The notes under the pieces were generated by a model. It saw only the letters and a program-made list of their open reading frames with translations. It had not been told where the DNA came from and ran no database searches. A stretch of 64,000 nt of DNA from CAWBXL01 sp963837365. GTDB taxonomy: Bacteria; Acidobacteriota; Terriglobia; Terriglobales; Acidobacteriaceae. The stretch's first letter is position 1. Each line of letters starts with the position of its first letter. The translations under genes and the position numbers were made by a program. Below are positions 22,218 to 31,442 of the stretch, piece after piece. The stretch lies in contig CAWIMW010000001.1 of NCBI GenBank assembly GCA_963837365.1, forward strand, positions 1 to 64,000. The letters are read 5' to 3'.

Positions 22218-24773
22218 TCACACCTTTAATTCTGCAACCGTCGCCCCGCCTCCGCCCTCGTTTTGCGGAGGCTCCGCGACCGACTCCACGTGCGGGTGCT
22301 TCTGTAAATATTGTCTTAGCGCTTTGCGCAAGATTCCCATGCCGCTGCCGTGAACTATGCGTACGCGGGGCAGTCCGGCTAGAAAGGCGCGGTCAACAAA
22401 CTTTTCTACTTCGCGGGTGGCGTCGTCTACTGTGCGTCCGATGACGTTGATTTCTGAGGGCACGTTTTCGCTCTCCGATCCCAGGGACACGGAAATCCCT
22501 CTTGCGCGGGCAGCTTGAACCGGAGTGTCGGAGGCGCGGGTTAGGACTTCGGCGATGTCTGTGCGCGGGATGCGCATTTTCATGGAGCCGATTTCTACCT
22601 CGAAGTTGTTGTCGTCGATGCGGCGGGCCACTTTTGCCGTCCTGCCCATGGATTTCAATTTGACGGTGTCGCCTTCGGAGACGTGTTTGACGATTTGCGG
22701 TTGGGCGTTGGGGTCGCCTTGGTCGGCTCCAGTGGAGTGGGCTACTACCGTGGCGTCGAATTGCTGGCTGAACTCGCGGCGCAGTTTGGCGATGCGGCGC
22801 TCGGCTTCTTTGGAGAGCTTTTGCGCGGCTACGCGGTCCTGCACGGCGCTTACGGCTTCGCGGGCGTGGTATTCGAAGTCGCGGAGCAGGGTGTCCAACT
22901 TTTTTTCTAGTTCTTTTATTTTGGCCTGTTGTTCTTTGCGGCCTTCGGCGGCCAGCTGTGCTTTTTCTTTTGCCAGTTCTTCTCCACGGGCTTTTAGCTC
23001 TCGGCGCTCGGACTCGGCTTCTCTTAATTGTGCGTGCAGGCGGTCCAGGAATTCTCCTACGTCTCGGGCTTGGGTTCCTATGCGCTCACGGGCGGACTGG
23101 ATGATGGTTGGATTCAATCCCAAGCGCTGCGCGATATTGATTCCGGCGGATGCTCCGGGGACTCCGATCTTCAATTCGTAGGTCGGCTGCAAAGTGGACT
23201 CGTTGAATCCTACCGAGGCGTTGATTACTCCGGCGGTGTTGGCTCCGTAAACTTTCAGAGACGTGTGATGAGTGGAGATGATGGTCATGCAACTGATTTC
23301 GTGGAAGTGGGTGGCGATGGCTACGGCAAGGGCTGCTCCTTCTTCGGGGTCGGTGGCGGAGCCTAGTTCATCTAACAGCACCAGCGAATTTGGCGTGGCG
23401 GTGCGGGAGATGAAATCTATGTTGGTTACATGAGCAGAAAATGTGGAGAGATTTTGTTCGATGGATTGCGAGTCGCCGATATCGGCTAAGACGGCGTCGA
23501 AGATGGGCATGTCGGCGCGGTCGGCGGGGACGGGGATTCCGGATTGGGCCATCAGGGCCAACAGGCCTACGGTTTTCAGGGAGACGGTTTTGCCTCCGGT
23601 GTTGGGGCCGGTGATGATTAGTTCGCGGCGCGGGCCTTCCAGTTCCAGGGAGATGGGGATTACTTTTCCCCCTTTTGATTTTAGGTTGCGTTCCAGCAAT
23701 GGGTGGCGGGCTTTGTGGAGCAGAAGGGTTGAGTCGTTCTTTCGCCCCTCCGGGGCTTGGTCGTTTTGCGTTGTTACCCAGGGCGAAGGGCGAAAAGCTT
23801 GCCCTTCGCCCTGGGCTGCAATCTTTCGCCGCTCCGCGGCTTCTGAACCTGTTGTGTCTTCAACTAGCGTTACGGCTACACAGTTGTAGTCTTCGGCGAA
23901 TCTGGCTTTGGCAAATTGCAGGTCTAATTCCGCGAGGATGTCTTGCGCCGCTTTGATCGCTGGGGCTTGTTCACCTATGCGGCTGGTCATCTCGGCGAGG
24001 ATGCGGTGGACTTCTGCCATTTCTTCTTCGAGCAATCTGACTAGCTCGTTGTTTTGCTCGATGGTTTCCAGCGGCTCTACGTAAACAGTTTGTCCGCTGG
24101 AACTGGCTCCGTGGACTACGCCTTGCACGCGGCGTTTTTGCTCTACCTTTACTGGGATCACGAAACGCTCGCCGCGGATGGTGATCAGTTCGTCTTGAAG
24201 AGAATCTCCTTCGGAGAGGCGGCGCAGGTAGCCTTGCAGGGATTGCTGGATTTGACGTTTTTGTTTTTCGGTTTCGCGGCGGATGCGGGCTAGTTCGGGC
24301 GAGGCGTGGTCGTCTATTGTTCCGTCGGGAAGGATTTTGTTGCGGACGTTGCGCAGGAAGTCGGAGAAATTTTCGATGCCGGCGGAGAGTTCGGTTACGG
24401 CTTTCCACGCGCTGCGCATAGCGGCGGGCGGGCTTAGGGAAATTTCTCTCCAGGCGGCAGCACGGTCGACCGTCAGGATGATGTTGCGGATTTCTTCGAT
24501 TTCTAAGATTGCTCCGGCGATTTTTGATTTTGCGAGTTGGGTGGTCAGGTCTTCCAGTCCGCTGAATTCGAAGCGGCCGCCTACCCGGCGGAATTCGCGG
24601 ATTTCGGTGGTTAGCTGGTGTTGTGATTTGATCCAATTTTCGTCGATGGATGGGGCCAGGGATTTTAGTTTTGCTTCTCCTAAAGAAGATGAGGCGTAGC
24701 CGCGCAGCAGGTCGCGGAGGGAGTCGAATTCAAGGACTCGGGCGCTGGTGTGGGTTAGGGGCTGTGCGGGCAT
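22218..24773 (-). CDS. mutS2: endonuclease MutS2
   Basis: An 851-residue MutS2, longer than the usual 780-800. It suppresses recombination and, as now understood, acts on collided ribosomes. The N-terminal core and clamp (residues 1-300) carry the helical lever. The ATPase has Walker A ITGPNTGGKTVSL near 390 and Walker B LVLLDELGSATDPEEGAAL near 470. A long coiled coil follows (about 570-680). The C-terminal Smr nuclease domain starts at INVIGRTVDDATREVEKFVD and has the HGSGMGILRKAL motif. Residues about 307-345 (EGQAFRPSPWVTTQNDQAPE and flanks) are translated from a repeat element and lie just before the ATPase. This explains much of the excess length. Confidence 0.95.
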   Translation of the reverse strand: MPAQPLTHTSARVLEFDSLRDLLRGYASSSLGEAKLKSLAPSIDENWIKSQHQLTTEIREFRRVGGRFEFSGLEDLTTQLAKSKIAGAILEIEEIRNIILTVDRAAAWREISLSPPAAMRSAWKAVTELSAGIENFSDFLRNVRNKILPDGTIDDHASPELARIRRETEKQKRQIQQSLQGYLRRLSEGDSLQDELITIRGERFVIPVKVEQKRRVQGVVHGASSSGQTVYVEPLETIEQNNELVRLLEEEMAEVHRILAEMTSRIGEQAPAIKAAQDILAELDLQFAKARFAEDYNCVAVTLVEDTTGSEAAERRKIAAQGEGQAFRPSPWVTTQNDQAPEGRKNDSTLLLHKARHPLLERNLKSKGGKVIPISLELEGPRRELIITGPNTGGKTVSLKTVGLLALMAQSGIPVPADRADMPIFDAVLADIGDSQSIEQNLSTFSAHVTNIDFISRTATPNSLVLLDELGSATDPEEGAALAVAIATHFHEISCMTIISTHHTSLKVYGANTAGVINASVGFNESTLQPTYELKIGVPGASAGINIAQRLGLNPTIIQSARERIGTQARDVGEFLDRLHAQLREAESERRELKARGEELAKEKAQLAAEGRKEQQAKIKELEKKLDTLLRDFEYHAREAVSAVQDRVAAQKLSKEAERRIAKLRREFSQQFDATVVAHSTGADQGDPNAQPQIVKHVSEGDTVKLKSMGRTAKVARRIDDNNFEVEIGSMKMRIPRTDIAEVLTRASDTPVQAARARGISVSLGSESENVPSEINVIGRTVDDATREVEKFVDRAFLAGLPRVRIVHGSGMGILRKALRQYLQKHPHVESVAEPPQNEGGGGATVAELKV
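23738..23850 (+). repeat. three-hairpin repeat element inside the mutS2 frame
   Basis: CGCCCCTCCGGGGCTT, TTACCCAGGGCGAAGGGCGA with its complementary arm, CTGCAATCTT and a CCGCTCCGCGG hairpin follow in order. The intergenic copies at 22003-22118 and 20887-20986 have the same composition. It keeps the mutS2 frame open and adds roughly 38 codons. Confidence 0.9.
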
Positions 24774-24873
24774 GGCAGATCAATGTTACAAGAAGTTGTT
24801 TGAGAACTTGCAGTTTAGGTTCTAGAAACAGACACCTGACTTCACTCGCAAAAAGGTGTACAGTTTGCTCGAA

Positions 24874-25386
24874 ATGAGACCGAATAAAGTATTACTCTTC
24901 GCGATTAGTGTCCTCCTAATTTTTGTTCCTGCCGCGATTTCACAGACGCCGCCTCAACCGGCAAAAGACAATCTGTACTCCCTTGCATTACAGGCGAGCA
25001 TCCTTCAAATGGAGAAGGAGTGGGGACACCTCAACTATAGTGCCGAAGAAGGAATCCCGGTCGATTACCGCAACATGATTGTTGAGAAAAATCCAATCAT
25101 AACCGATGATCTGCCGATGGCCTTTGAAAACCATTCGGTCAAATATCTCGACGACCAGGAACTGATTAACCGCTACAGCAAACTGAACAAATCTTTCGAA
25201 ATTCTTAAGATTAGCCCAATACACAACAAAGGCGCGGTGCTAAAAATTGTAATCTCCACGTACTGGGTCAGCTATAAAAAGCATCGCCTTCAGTTTGCAT
25301 ATTCCGATTGGAGCGATGTTGAGTTTCGCTACGACTGCGCACAAAGCATGTTCACCATTGCGTCCGTAAAGCTAGGTGGGATTTAG
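24874..25386 (+). CDS. secreted or periplasmic protein of unknown function
   Basis: A 170-residue protein with a clear signal peptide (MRPNKVLLFAISVLLIFVPA, cleavage probably after AAISQ). The mature part has alternating strands and a few aromatic residues (YWVSYKKHRLQFAYSDWSDV), suggesting a small beta-sandwich or cystatin/NTF2-like fold, but I recognise no family. A GTG at 24856 is in frame, but the ATG at 24874 directly precedes the signal peptide. It stands 57 bases upstream of hemB. Confidence 0.65.
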   Translation: MRPNKVLLFAISVLLIFVPAAISQTPPQPAKDNLYSLALQASILQMEKEWGHLNYSAEEGIPVDYRNMIVEKNPIITDDLPMAFENHSVKYLDDQELINRYSKLNKSFEILKISPIHNKGAVLKIVISTYWVSYKKHRLQFAYSDWSDVEFRYDCAQSMFTIASVKLGGI

Positions 25387-25443
25387 AGGGTTTGACACCA
25401 AAAGGCTGCTGAACCCTGCAAAGAAGCCTGCTAGAATCGGCCC

Positions 25444-26520
25444 ATGGGCTTCCCTACTACCCGCCTTCGCCGCCTCCGCCAGAACGAGCAATTGCGCTCT
25501 CTGGTTCGGGAGACGCGGCTTTCGCCTGAGACTTTTGTTTATCCATTATTTGTGTGTCCCGGCGAGGGGGTACGGAAGGAAGTGAAGTCCATGCCGGGGG
25601 TGTTCAATCTCTCGGTGGATGAAGTGGTGAAAGAGGCGCGGGAGGTACAGTCGCTGGGGCTGGGCGGGATTATTTTGTTTGGGCTTCCCGAGAAAAAGGA
25701 TGAAGTCGCTACCGGGGCATGGGCTGAGGATGGGATCGTGCAGCAGGCGGCGCGGGCGATTAAGCGGGAAGTGCCTAAGCTGACCATCATTGGGGATGTT
25801 TGCCTTTGCGAGTATATGTCGCACGGGCATTGCGGGATCGTGCAGGCGGCATCTCAGCCGCAATCGCTGGGAGCGGCGGCGCGGAATGTAGTTGCCGTGA
25901 AGCCTGATGAGAAGATGAAGGCGATAGAGGCGGCTGCGGCTAAGTTGACTGAGTATGAAATCGTCAACGATGCGACTTTGGATCTTTTGGCGAAGACTTC
26001 GGTTTCGCTGGCGCGGGCTGGGGTGGATGTGATTGCTCCTTCGGACATGATGGATGGGCGGGTGGCGGCGATTCGCAAAGGGCTTGACGCGGCTGGGTTG
26101 ATTAATACTCCCATCCTTTCTTATGCGGCCAAGTTTGCTTCCGGATTTTATGGGCCGTTTCGCGAGGCGGCGGATTCGACTCCGCAGTTTGGCGACCGGC
26201 GGTCTTATCAGATGGATGGCGCCAATATTCGCGAGGCCATGCGGGAGATTGAACTAGACATCGAAGAAGGCGCGGACATGATTATGGTGAAGCCGGCGAT
26301 GCCGTATCTGGATGTGATCGCGGCGGCGCGGGAGCGGTTTGATTTGCCGCTGGCGGCTTATCAGGTGTCGGGTGAGTACGCGATGATTGAGGCGGCGGCG
26401 CGGAATGGCTGGATTGAGCGCGAGCGGGTGATGATGGAGTCGCTGGTGTCGATCCGGCGGGCCGGGGCGGGGACTATCCTTACTTATTATGCGAAGGAAG
26501 CGGCGCGGTTGCTGGATTGA
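25444..26520 (+). CDS. hemB: delta-aminolevulinic acid dehydratase (porphobilinogen synthase)
   Basis: A 358-residue enzyme that joins two aminolevulinates into porphobilinogen in haem biosynthesis. The metal site is visible in DVCLCEYMSHGHCG (about residue 120). The two active-site lysines are seen in YAAKFASGFYGPFREA (near 210) and MVKPAMPYLDV (near 265). The N-terminal arm RPRRLR-type region (TTRLRRLRQNEQLRSLVRET) is standard. Length and order are normal, and the frame is intact. The neighbour downstream is a small zinc-ribbon gene. Confidence 0.97.
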   Translation: MGFPTTRLRRLRQNEQLRSLVRETRLSPETFVYPLFVCPGEGVRKEVKSMPGVFNLSVDEVVKEAREVQSLGLGGIILFGLPEKKDEVATGAWAEDGIVQQAARAIKREVPKLTIIGDVCLCEYMSHGHCGIVQAASQPQSLGAAARNVVAVKPDEKMKAIEAAAAKLTEYEIVNDATLDLLAKTSVSLARAGVDVIAPSDMMDGRVAAIRKGLDAAGLINTPILSYAAKFASGFYGPFREAADSTPQFGDRRSYQMDGANIREAMREIELDIEEGADMIMVKPAMPYLDVIAAARERFDLPLAAYQVSGEYAMIEAAARNGWIERERVMMESLVSIRRAGAGTILTYYAKEAARLLD

Positions 26521-26528
26521 CGGAGACT

Positions 26529-26717
26529 ATGAGCGATCCAAAGATCATGTGGGGTCCTTGTTGCTTCTGCGGGCGACAAGCTAATGAAGGTGACCATGAT
26601 CCTTGTCGTGTAACCGTGGAGACATCCCAAGGGAAGTGGCAGGTTTGGTTTTGTCACGCGGCCTGTTTTAAATCACGTTTGAACCCGGATCCTTTGTTCG
26701 AGCCTGCGCACCTCTGA
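26529..26717 (+). CDS. small cysteine-rich zinc-ribbon-like protein
   Basis: About 62 residues. CCFCG near residue 10 and CHAAC near residue 43 could bind one zinc ion. I do not recognise the family. It follows the hemB stop by 8 bases, with CGGAGAC as a weak ribosome-binding site, so it is probably cotranscribed with hemB. The frame also opens at a TTG overlapping the hemB stop. Confidence 0.55.
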   Translation: MSDPKIMWGPCCFCGRQANEGDHDPCRVTVETSQGKWQVWFCHAACFKSRLNPDPLFEPAHL

Positions 26718-26726
26718 TCACGACTA

Positions 26727-26933
26727 TTAACGAACGTAGACCATCTGATCCGCCTTAAGTGCCCATACCAAACAGACTATCCAGCCAATCACGCTCCAGC
26801 CCAGGAAGAAATTTACCAGGAAGATAGTCAGCATATCCCGCTTGCTGCGGATGGCCGCGATCAGCGTCGGCAGGAAATACATTACGCAGCCGAAGCCGAA
26901 GAATGGAAAGAAGAAAACTCCCAGCAGATGCAT
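26727..26933 (-). CDS. superinfection immunity-like small membrane protein
   Basis: About 68 residues with two membrane segments. The pattern YFLPTLIAAIRSKRDMLTIF, then LVNFFLGWSVIGWIVCLVWA, fits the Imm_superinfect family, named after phage T4 Imm but common on bacterial chromosomes as a small membrane protein of unknown role. I take the Met before HLLGVFFF (26933), with GGAGG nearby, over the upstream Met at 26948. Confidence 0.8.
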   Translation of the reverse strand: MHLLGVFFFPFFGFGCVMYFLPTLIAAIRSKRDMLTIFLVNFFLGWSVIGWIVCLVWALKADQMVYVR

Positions 26934-26961
26934 TGAATCCTCCTTCAATCGCTAAGTTGGA

Positions 26962-27795
26962 TTACGTTTCCAGGGAGCCTGCGGTTCCGTCAACTTCCGA
27001 GGAAGACGGCGGATGTGACACATCACTTTCCTGTTTGTCTTGCCCAGGCCCAAACTTTGACTCTTCCAACTTTTCCACTCTGGTGGCGACCTTAGTTGTT
27101 AAATCCAACCACATAGAAATCCAGGCAGCCAAACTGTAGGCAAGGCCGGCATAAAATGGCGCTGTAAATGTAAGTTGTGCCATCCCGCGCGCCATGTCGG
27201 GATTTGACCCCGCGGCATCCCAAAACTCGCGCCAACTGTGGAACTGAGGGATGAGGAAGTCTCCCCCAAAGTAGTAGTGCCACACTGGCGATGAGGGCGA
27301 GCTGTACAGAACAGAATGGGGAGATGAAAAGGTGGCTAGTTTGTAGACAAGAACGGCGGTTGGCACGATCCAAACTAGCAGTGCGGCTTTGTGCTTGAAT
27401 CGGGCATTCACGGTCCCAGCTATTAACGCGGGGATAAAGCTAAACATGAATACGTGGGAGAACTGGAATTCCCACACGCTAGAACTCGTGTGTATCTGGA
27501 AAAAGGGTAAAAGCTTGCCATACGTCCAACCAGCGAGCCAAGGCGTGGCGAAGTGTACCAGGACGTAGACTGTAGCGAGATGGAGCGCAAACCAAAGAAA
27601 TTCCCATCTGTTGCCAAATTTTGTTTTCGGCGGCGCAATGTGTGAGATGGACGGTTCGCCAAAGGAGTTGACGGATTCGGGCTCTGCGAACTTGCCCCAG
27701 GCTTCACTTTCGTTTTGTACGGCAGGAGTCAGCGAGTCGTAGTAAGCGCGGGTCTGGGTAGCGAGTTTTTCTGCTTCTGGTTTGGGTTCGTTCAT
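26962..27795 (-). CDS. multi-pass membrane protein of unknown function
   Basis: A 277-residue protein with a soluble N-terminus (about 65 residues) and about four or five hydrophobic segments at about residues 68-95, 115-140, 145-165 and 220-240. It ends in a short acidic/Ser-rich tail. Not recognised. It is the gene upstream of the superinfection immunity-like gene on the same strand (28-base gap), so the two may be cotranscribed. Confidence 0.65.
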   Translation of the reverse strand: MNEPKPEAEKLATQTRAYYDSLTPAVQNESEAWGKFAEPESVNSFGEPSISHIAPPKTKFGNRWEFLWFALHLATVYVLVHFATPWLAGWTYGKLLPFFQIHTSSSVWEFQFSHVFMFSFIPALIAGTVNARFKHKAALLVWIVPTAVLVYKLATFSSPHSVLYSSPSSPVWHYYFGGDFLIPQFHSWREFWDAAGSNPDMARGMAQLTFTAPFYAGLAYSLAAWISMWLDLTTKVATRVEKLEESKFGPGQDKQESDVSHPPSSSEVDGTAGSLET

Positions 27796-27887
27796 TGATC
27801 AAAGCTTCGATCTCAAATGTATGACTATCATCCCATGACTGGAGCTCTTGAGTGAATACCTTTTGCGCCGAGTGGAGGGATGTAAGT

Positions 27888-27922
27888 CGGTAGGGGTCCT
27901 TCGACTTCGCTCAGGATGACAG
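27888..27922. repeat. short intergenic repeat (GTCCTTCGACT..CTCAGGATGACA family)
   Basis: The plus strand GGTCCTTCGACTTCGCTCAG plus GATGACAGG is a compact copy of the family seen at 18943-18997 and inside dnaG. It lies in the leader region of lpdA. Confidence 0.7.
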
Positions 27923-28028
27923 GTGGTTGGAGTTGTTGAGCAAGTTAGGTTTTGTCATTCTCCAGGGGTGGTCTAGAATCAAATGTTTACCGTCCAACAT
28001 CTGGTCTCATATAGTAAGGAGCACTTCT

Positions 28029-29444
28029 TTGCCAGACACCATTTATGACATTGCCATTATCGGCAGCGGGCCGGCCGGGTATACAGCTGCCATTCGCGCC
28101 GGGCAGTATGGGCTGAAGACTGCGCTGATTGAAAAAGACCACCTGCTGGGCGGGACTTGCCTGCATGTGGGTTGCATCCCGACCAAGGCGCTTTTGTTTA
28201 ACGCCGAGCTTTGGGACCATCTGAAGGAAGCCAAGGAATATGGGATTGAGGGCGTGGACGCGCGCAAGCTGAACTGGGCTGCGGTGCAGGAGCGCAAGGG
28301 GAAGATTGTCGCTAAACATGCCAAGGGCCTTGAGTTCCTGATGAAGAAGAACAAGGTGGAGACTGTTCGCGGGTACGGGAAGCTGAATGGCGGCGCGAAG
28401 TCTGGCGTGTTTACCGTGGACGTGACCAACGACGGGAAATCCAGCCACGTCAAAGCTAAGAATGTGATTCTTAGTACTGGGTCCGAGGCGCGGATGATTC
28501 CTGGGCTCGAGGCGGGAGACAAGATTCTTAGCAACATTGAAATTCTGTCTTTGAAAGAAGTGCCCAAGTCGCTGGTGATTGTGGGCGCTGGAGCGGTGGG
28601 GGTTGAGTTTGCTTCTATCTTCAAGTCTTTCGGAACGGAAGTGACTATCGTCGAGATGCTGCCGCGGCTGGTGCCGGTTGAAGATGAGGAGATTTCCAAA
28701 GAGCTGGCACGGGTCTACCGCAAGCGCGGAATTGCGTTCCATACTGGGGCAAAAGTAGAGAAAGTTGATCAGACGAAATCGGGGATTGCCTGCACGATCA
28801 CTGTAGGCGGCAAGCAGGAGAGGCTGGAAGCGGAGAAGATACTGATCGCGGTGGGGCGGAAGCCGCGCACGGAGAACATTGGGTTGGAGACTACCAAGGT
28901 CAAGACCGACCGCAGCTTTATCAAGACTGATAGCTGGATGCAGACGGTTGAGCCGGGGATTTATGCCATCGGGGACATCGTGCTGGGGACTCCGCAGTTG
29001 GCGCATGTTGGGGCGATGGAGGGGATCGTTGCGGTGACCAAGATCGCTGGAAAAACTGCCAAACCCATTAATCCGGAGCACATTCCCAACTGCACCTACT
29101 GCCATCCGGAGATTGGCAGCGTGGGGCTGACTCAGGTCAAGGCCGAAGAAGCTGGTTACAACATCAAAGTTGGGAAATTTCCCTTTACAGCGAATTCCCG
29201 CGCGTCGATTGTTGGGCAGCATGAGGGCTTTATCAAGATTGTTTCTGACGCAGACTACGGCGAGATTCTGGGAGTCCACATCATTGGGCCGCAGGCGACT
29301 GAGCTGATTGCTGAGGCAGTGGCCGCGATTGAACTGGAAGCTACGGTGGAAGACTTGATGTGGACCATCCACGCGCATCCTACCTTGGCCGAGGCCATGC
29401 TCGATGCTTCTAACAGTGTGTATGGGATGGCAATAAACGCTTGA
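28029..29444 (+). CDS. lpdA: dihydrolipoyl dehydrogenase (E3)
   Basis: A 471-residue flavoprotein that reoxidises dihydrolipoamide of the pyruvate (and possibly other 2-oxoacid) dehydrogenase complexes with NAD. FAD-binding GSGPAGYTAAIRAGQ is at the N-terminus. The redox-active disulfide is in GGTCLHVGCIPTKALL (about residue 40). NAD-binding GAGAVGVEFASIFKSFG is near 185. The catalytic His-Glu pair lies in HAHPTLAEA near the C-terminus. The frame extends upstream to 27927, but TTG 28029 has TAAGGAG seven bases before it and gives the standard N-terminus (MPDTIYDIAIIGSG). It is the first gene of the PDH neighbourhood. Confidence 0.95.
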   Translation: MPDTIYDIAIIGSGPAGYTAAIRAGQYGLKTALIEKDHLLGGTCLHVGCIPTKALLFNAELWDHLKEAKEYGIEGVDARKLNWAAVQERKGKIVAKHAKGLEFLMKKNKVETVRGYGKLNGGAKSGVFTVDVTNDGKSSHVKAKNVILSTGSEARMIPGLEAGDKILSNIEILSLKEVPKSLVIVGAGAVGVEFASIFKSFGTEVTIVEMLPRLVPVEDEEISKELARVYRKRGIAFHTGAKVEKVDQTKSGIACTITVGGKQERLEAEKILIAVGRKPRTENIGLETTKVKTDRSFIKTDSWMQTVEPGIYAIGDIVLGTPQLAHVGAMEGIVAVTKIAGKTAKPINPEHIPNCTYCHPEIGSVGLTQVKAEEAGYNIKVGKFPFTANSRASIVGQHEGFIKIVSDADYGEILGVHIIGPQATELIAEAVAAIELEATVEDLMWTIHAHPTLAEAMLDASNSVYGMAINA

Positions 29445-29447
29445 TTT

Positions 29448-29518
29448 ACCACGGAGACACGGAGGCACAGAGAAATTCTAAGGATATGTTTTTCTCCGTG
29501 ACTCTGTGTCTCCGTGGT
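29448..29518. repeat. inverted repeat between lpdA and lipB
   Basis: ACCACGGAGACACGGAGGCA and its near-complement (TCTGTGTCTCCGTGGT) form a long hairpin. The right arm includes both candidate GTG start codons of lipB. Confidence 0.85.
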
Positions 29519-30304
29519 GAATCAGTTGATCTCCGTTCTCCAACTCGGGACTGTTGATTACGCAACAGGTCTGCGTCTCCAGCAGCGGCTGGTGGAACTG
29601 CGCAAAAATGGGCAGATTGGCGACACGCTGCTTCTTCTGGAGCACACACCGGTTATTACTCTTGGCCGCAATGCCAAGGCGAAGAACATCGTCGCCTCGC
29701 CGGAATTTCTGGCGCAGCGCGGGGTTGAGGTTTTCGAATGCGACCGTGGAGGTGATGTGACCTTTCATGGGCCGGGGCAGTTGGTGGCGTATCCGATTTT
29801 TGATTTGCGTGGTTTTCCGGCGCACGACGGCAAGCGGAAGACTCTTGGTGTGATTGAGTATGTGCGGCGGTTGGAGGAAGTGCTGATTCGCACTTGCGCA
29901 GATTTTGGGATTCCTGCTAAACGGATTGCTGGATTGACCGGGGTTTGGACTGATCAAGGGATGTTGAGGCAAAGATTGCGGCATTTGGTGTCCATATTTC
30001 ACGGGGAGTCACTTCTCACGGTGTGGCGCTCAATGTGAACACCGATCTCAGCTACTTCGATCTCATCATTCCGTGCGGCATCGAATCAAAGCCCGTGACT
30101 TCCATGCAAAAGGAGTTGGGAAAGCGGATTCCGTTGGAAGAAGTGGCAAACTCGGTTTCACGCAATTTCGGACAGGTGTTTGAGAGCCAAATTCTTTGGC
30201 TGGAGAGCCTGGATTCGCTGCTGGGAAATGCGGTTGGGGTTCCGATGAGACCTCCGGAGGAGCTGCGAAAGATACATGAACAAGATGATTCCACCTGGGC
30301 GTGA
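29514..30304 (+). CDS. lipB: octanoyltransferase LipB, interrupted by one frameshift
   Basis: LipB transfers octanoate from acyl carrier protein to lipoyl domains such as that of the E2 subunit encoded at 35239. The first frame carries the start of the fold with TLGRNAKAKNIV and the GGDVTFHGPGQLVAYPIFDL motif. The second carries SHGVALNVNTDLSYFDLIIP followed by Cys, the catalytic cysteine. Between them, near 29961-29965, one base appears missing: restoring it gives GVWTDQGNVEAKIAAFGVHI, including the conserved active-site Lys. The joined length (about 260) fits the family. The start is uncertain (GTG 29514 or 29517, TTG 29526) because the repeat covers it. Confidence 0.9.
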
Positions 30305-31279
30305 TCGAGCCATCGTGCCGCTACTTCGCCCGCTGGCCGCGTGCCTGGTACTCCTTTTGACAATTACGTCGTGCTCACATCCAGCGAAAGTCAGTGTCAA
30401 TCCCGATGTCCAACTTAGTGACGCGATCGACCGCGGCGATCTCAATGCGGCGCGACAAGCTCTATCCCACGGGGCCAATATCGAGAAGAAGGGTGAAAAC
30501 GAAACGACCCCGTTGATCGCTGCCAGCGAACGAAACGACCCCGCAATGGTGAAATTTCTGCTGGAGCGCGGCGCGAACCCGGCAGTGGCAGGTAATGGCG
30601 GCGAGACAGCGCGAGTGGCGGCGGCGCGAGGTTTCAGTCCTGCCACGGTGAAGGTCTACTCGAACGCACGTCCGACGTGAAGGCGAAGAATCAAGCGCTT
30701 TTCGCGGTCGCCGGGAATGCAATTGCCGTGATACAGGTGGACCTAGGGACGTCTCGGCCGCCGGTCAAACGTGAGCACACCCCGGAATATGAAATCGCGC
30801 GCATGCTGTTGGACAGTGGGGCCAGTGTGGAAGCGCGGGATGAAGAAAATAGTACGCCCCTGATGGTGGCTGCCGCGCATGGGCAGGACGAAGTGTTCAA
30901 CCTATTGCTGGAGCGGGGAGCGGACATCAACGCCACCGACAAATATGGACACACCGCGCTGATTGCAGCGGCCTGTGAATGCGCTGTGGCTACTATGCCG
31001 AGCACATACGAAATTATGGAGAAGCTGTTGTATCGTGGTGCAGACGTCAATGCGCGGGCCCTGGATGGAACTACCGCCCTCATGAATGCGGTGGGCGGAT
31101 TCGGAGGCACAGCCAATGCCGAATTATTGATCGAGAAAGGCGCCAATCTCAGGGCCCGCGACGATAAAGGTAGGACCGCTATGAAAGTAGCTGAGGAAAG
31201 CAGGCGACCGGAGATGGCGAAGCTTATGCGCGACGCCTTGAGACGGACCGGTCCAGCAAACTCCCACGATTCGCGATAG
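30276..31279 (+). CDS. ankyrin-repeat lipoprotein, interrupted by one frameshift
   Basis: The N-terminus has a lipoprotein signal (LLLTITSC lipobox at about residue 36). Ankyrin repeats follow in two frames. The first (to 30680) has TPLIAASERNDPAMVKFLLE, and the second (from about 30656) has TPLMVAAAHGQDEVFNLLLE, TALIAAACECAVATM and TALMNAVGGFGGTANAELLI. One base is missing near 30655: with it the text reads ATVKVLLERTSDVKAKNQAL and the repeats run on. The joined protein has about 335 residues. Ankyrin repeats bind proteins; the partner is unknown. It overlaps the end of lipB by 29 bases. Confidence 0.8.
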
Positions 31280-31442
31280 CATAGTTTGGCAAGCGAGGAA
31301 GCGAGTTGAAGAAGAGCAGGGGTTCTTCGAAGCCAAAATCCGCAGGCAATCGCAATCACTCCGGACGTCGGCCCGTCGTGCAGGCGGACGTCAGCGCACC
31401 TACACGATCCCCGACTACCGCCTGGAAAAGCCCAGTTTCACG

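Noticed and set aside
27987..29468. 493-codon open frame antisense to lpdA
   Set aside because: It mirrors lpdA codon by codon, has no start context or family likeness and an Arg/His/Pro-rich composition typical of antisense shadows.
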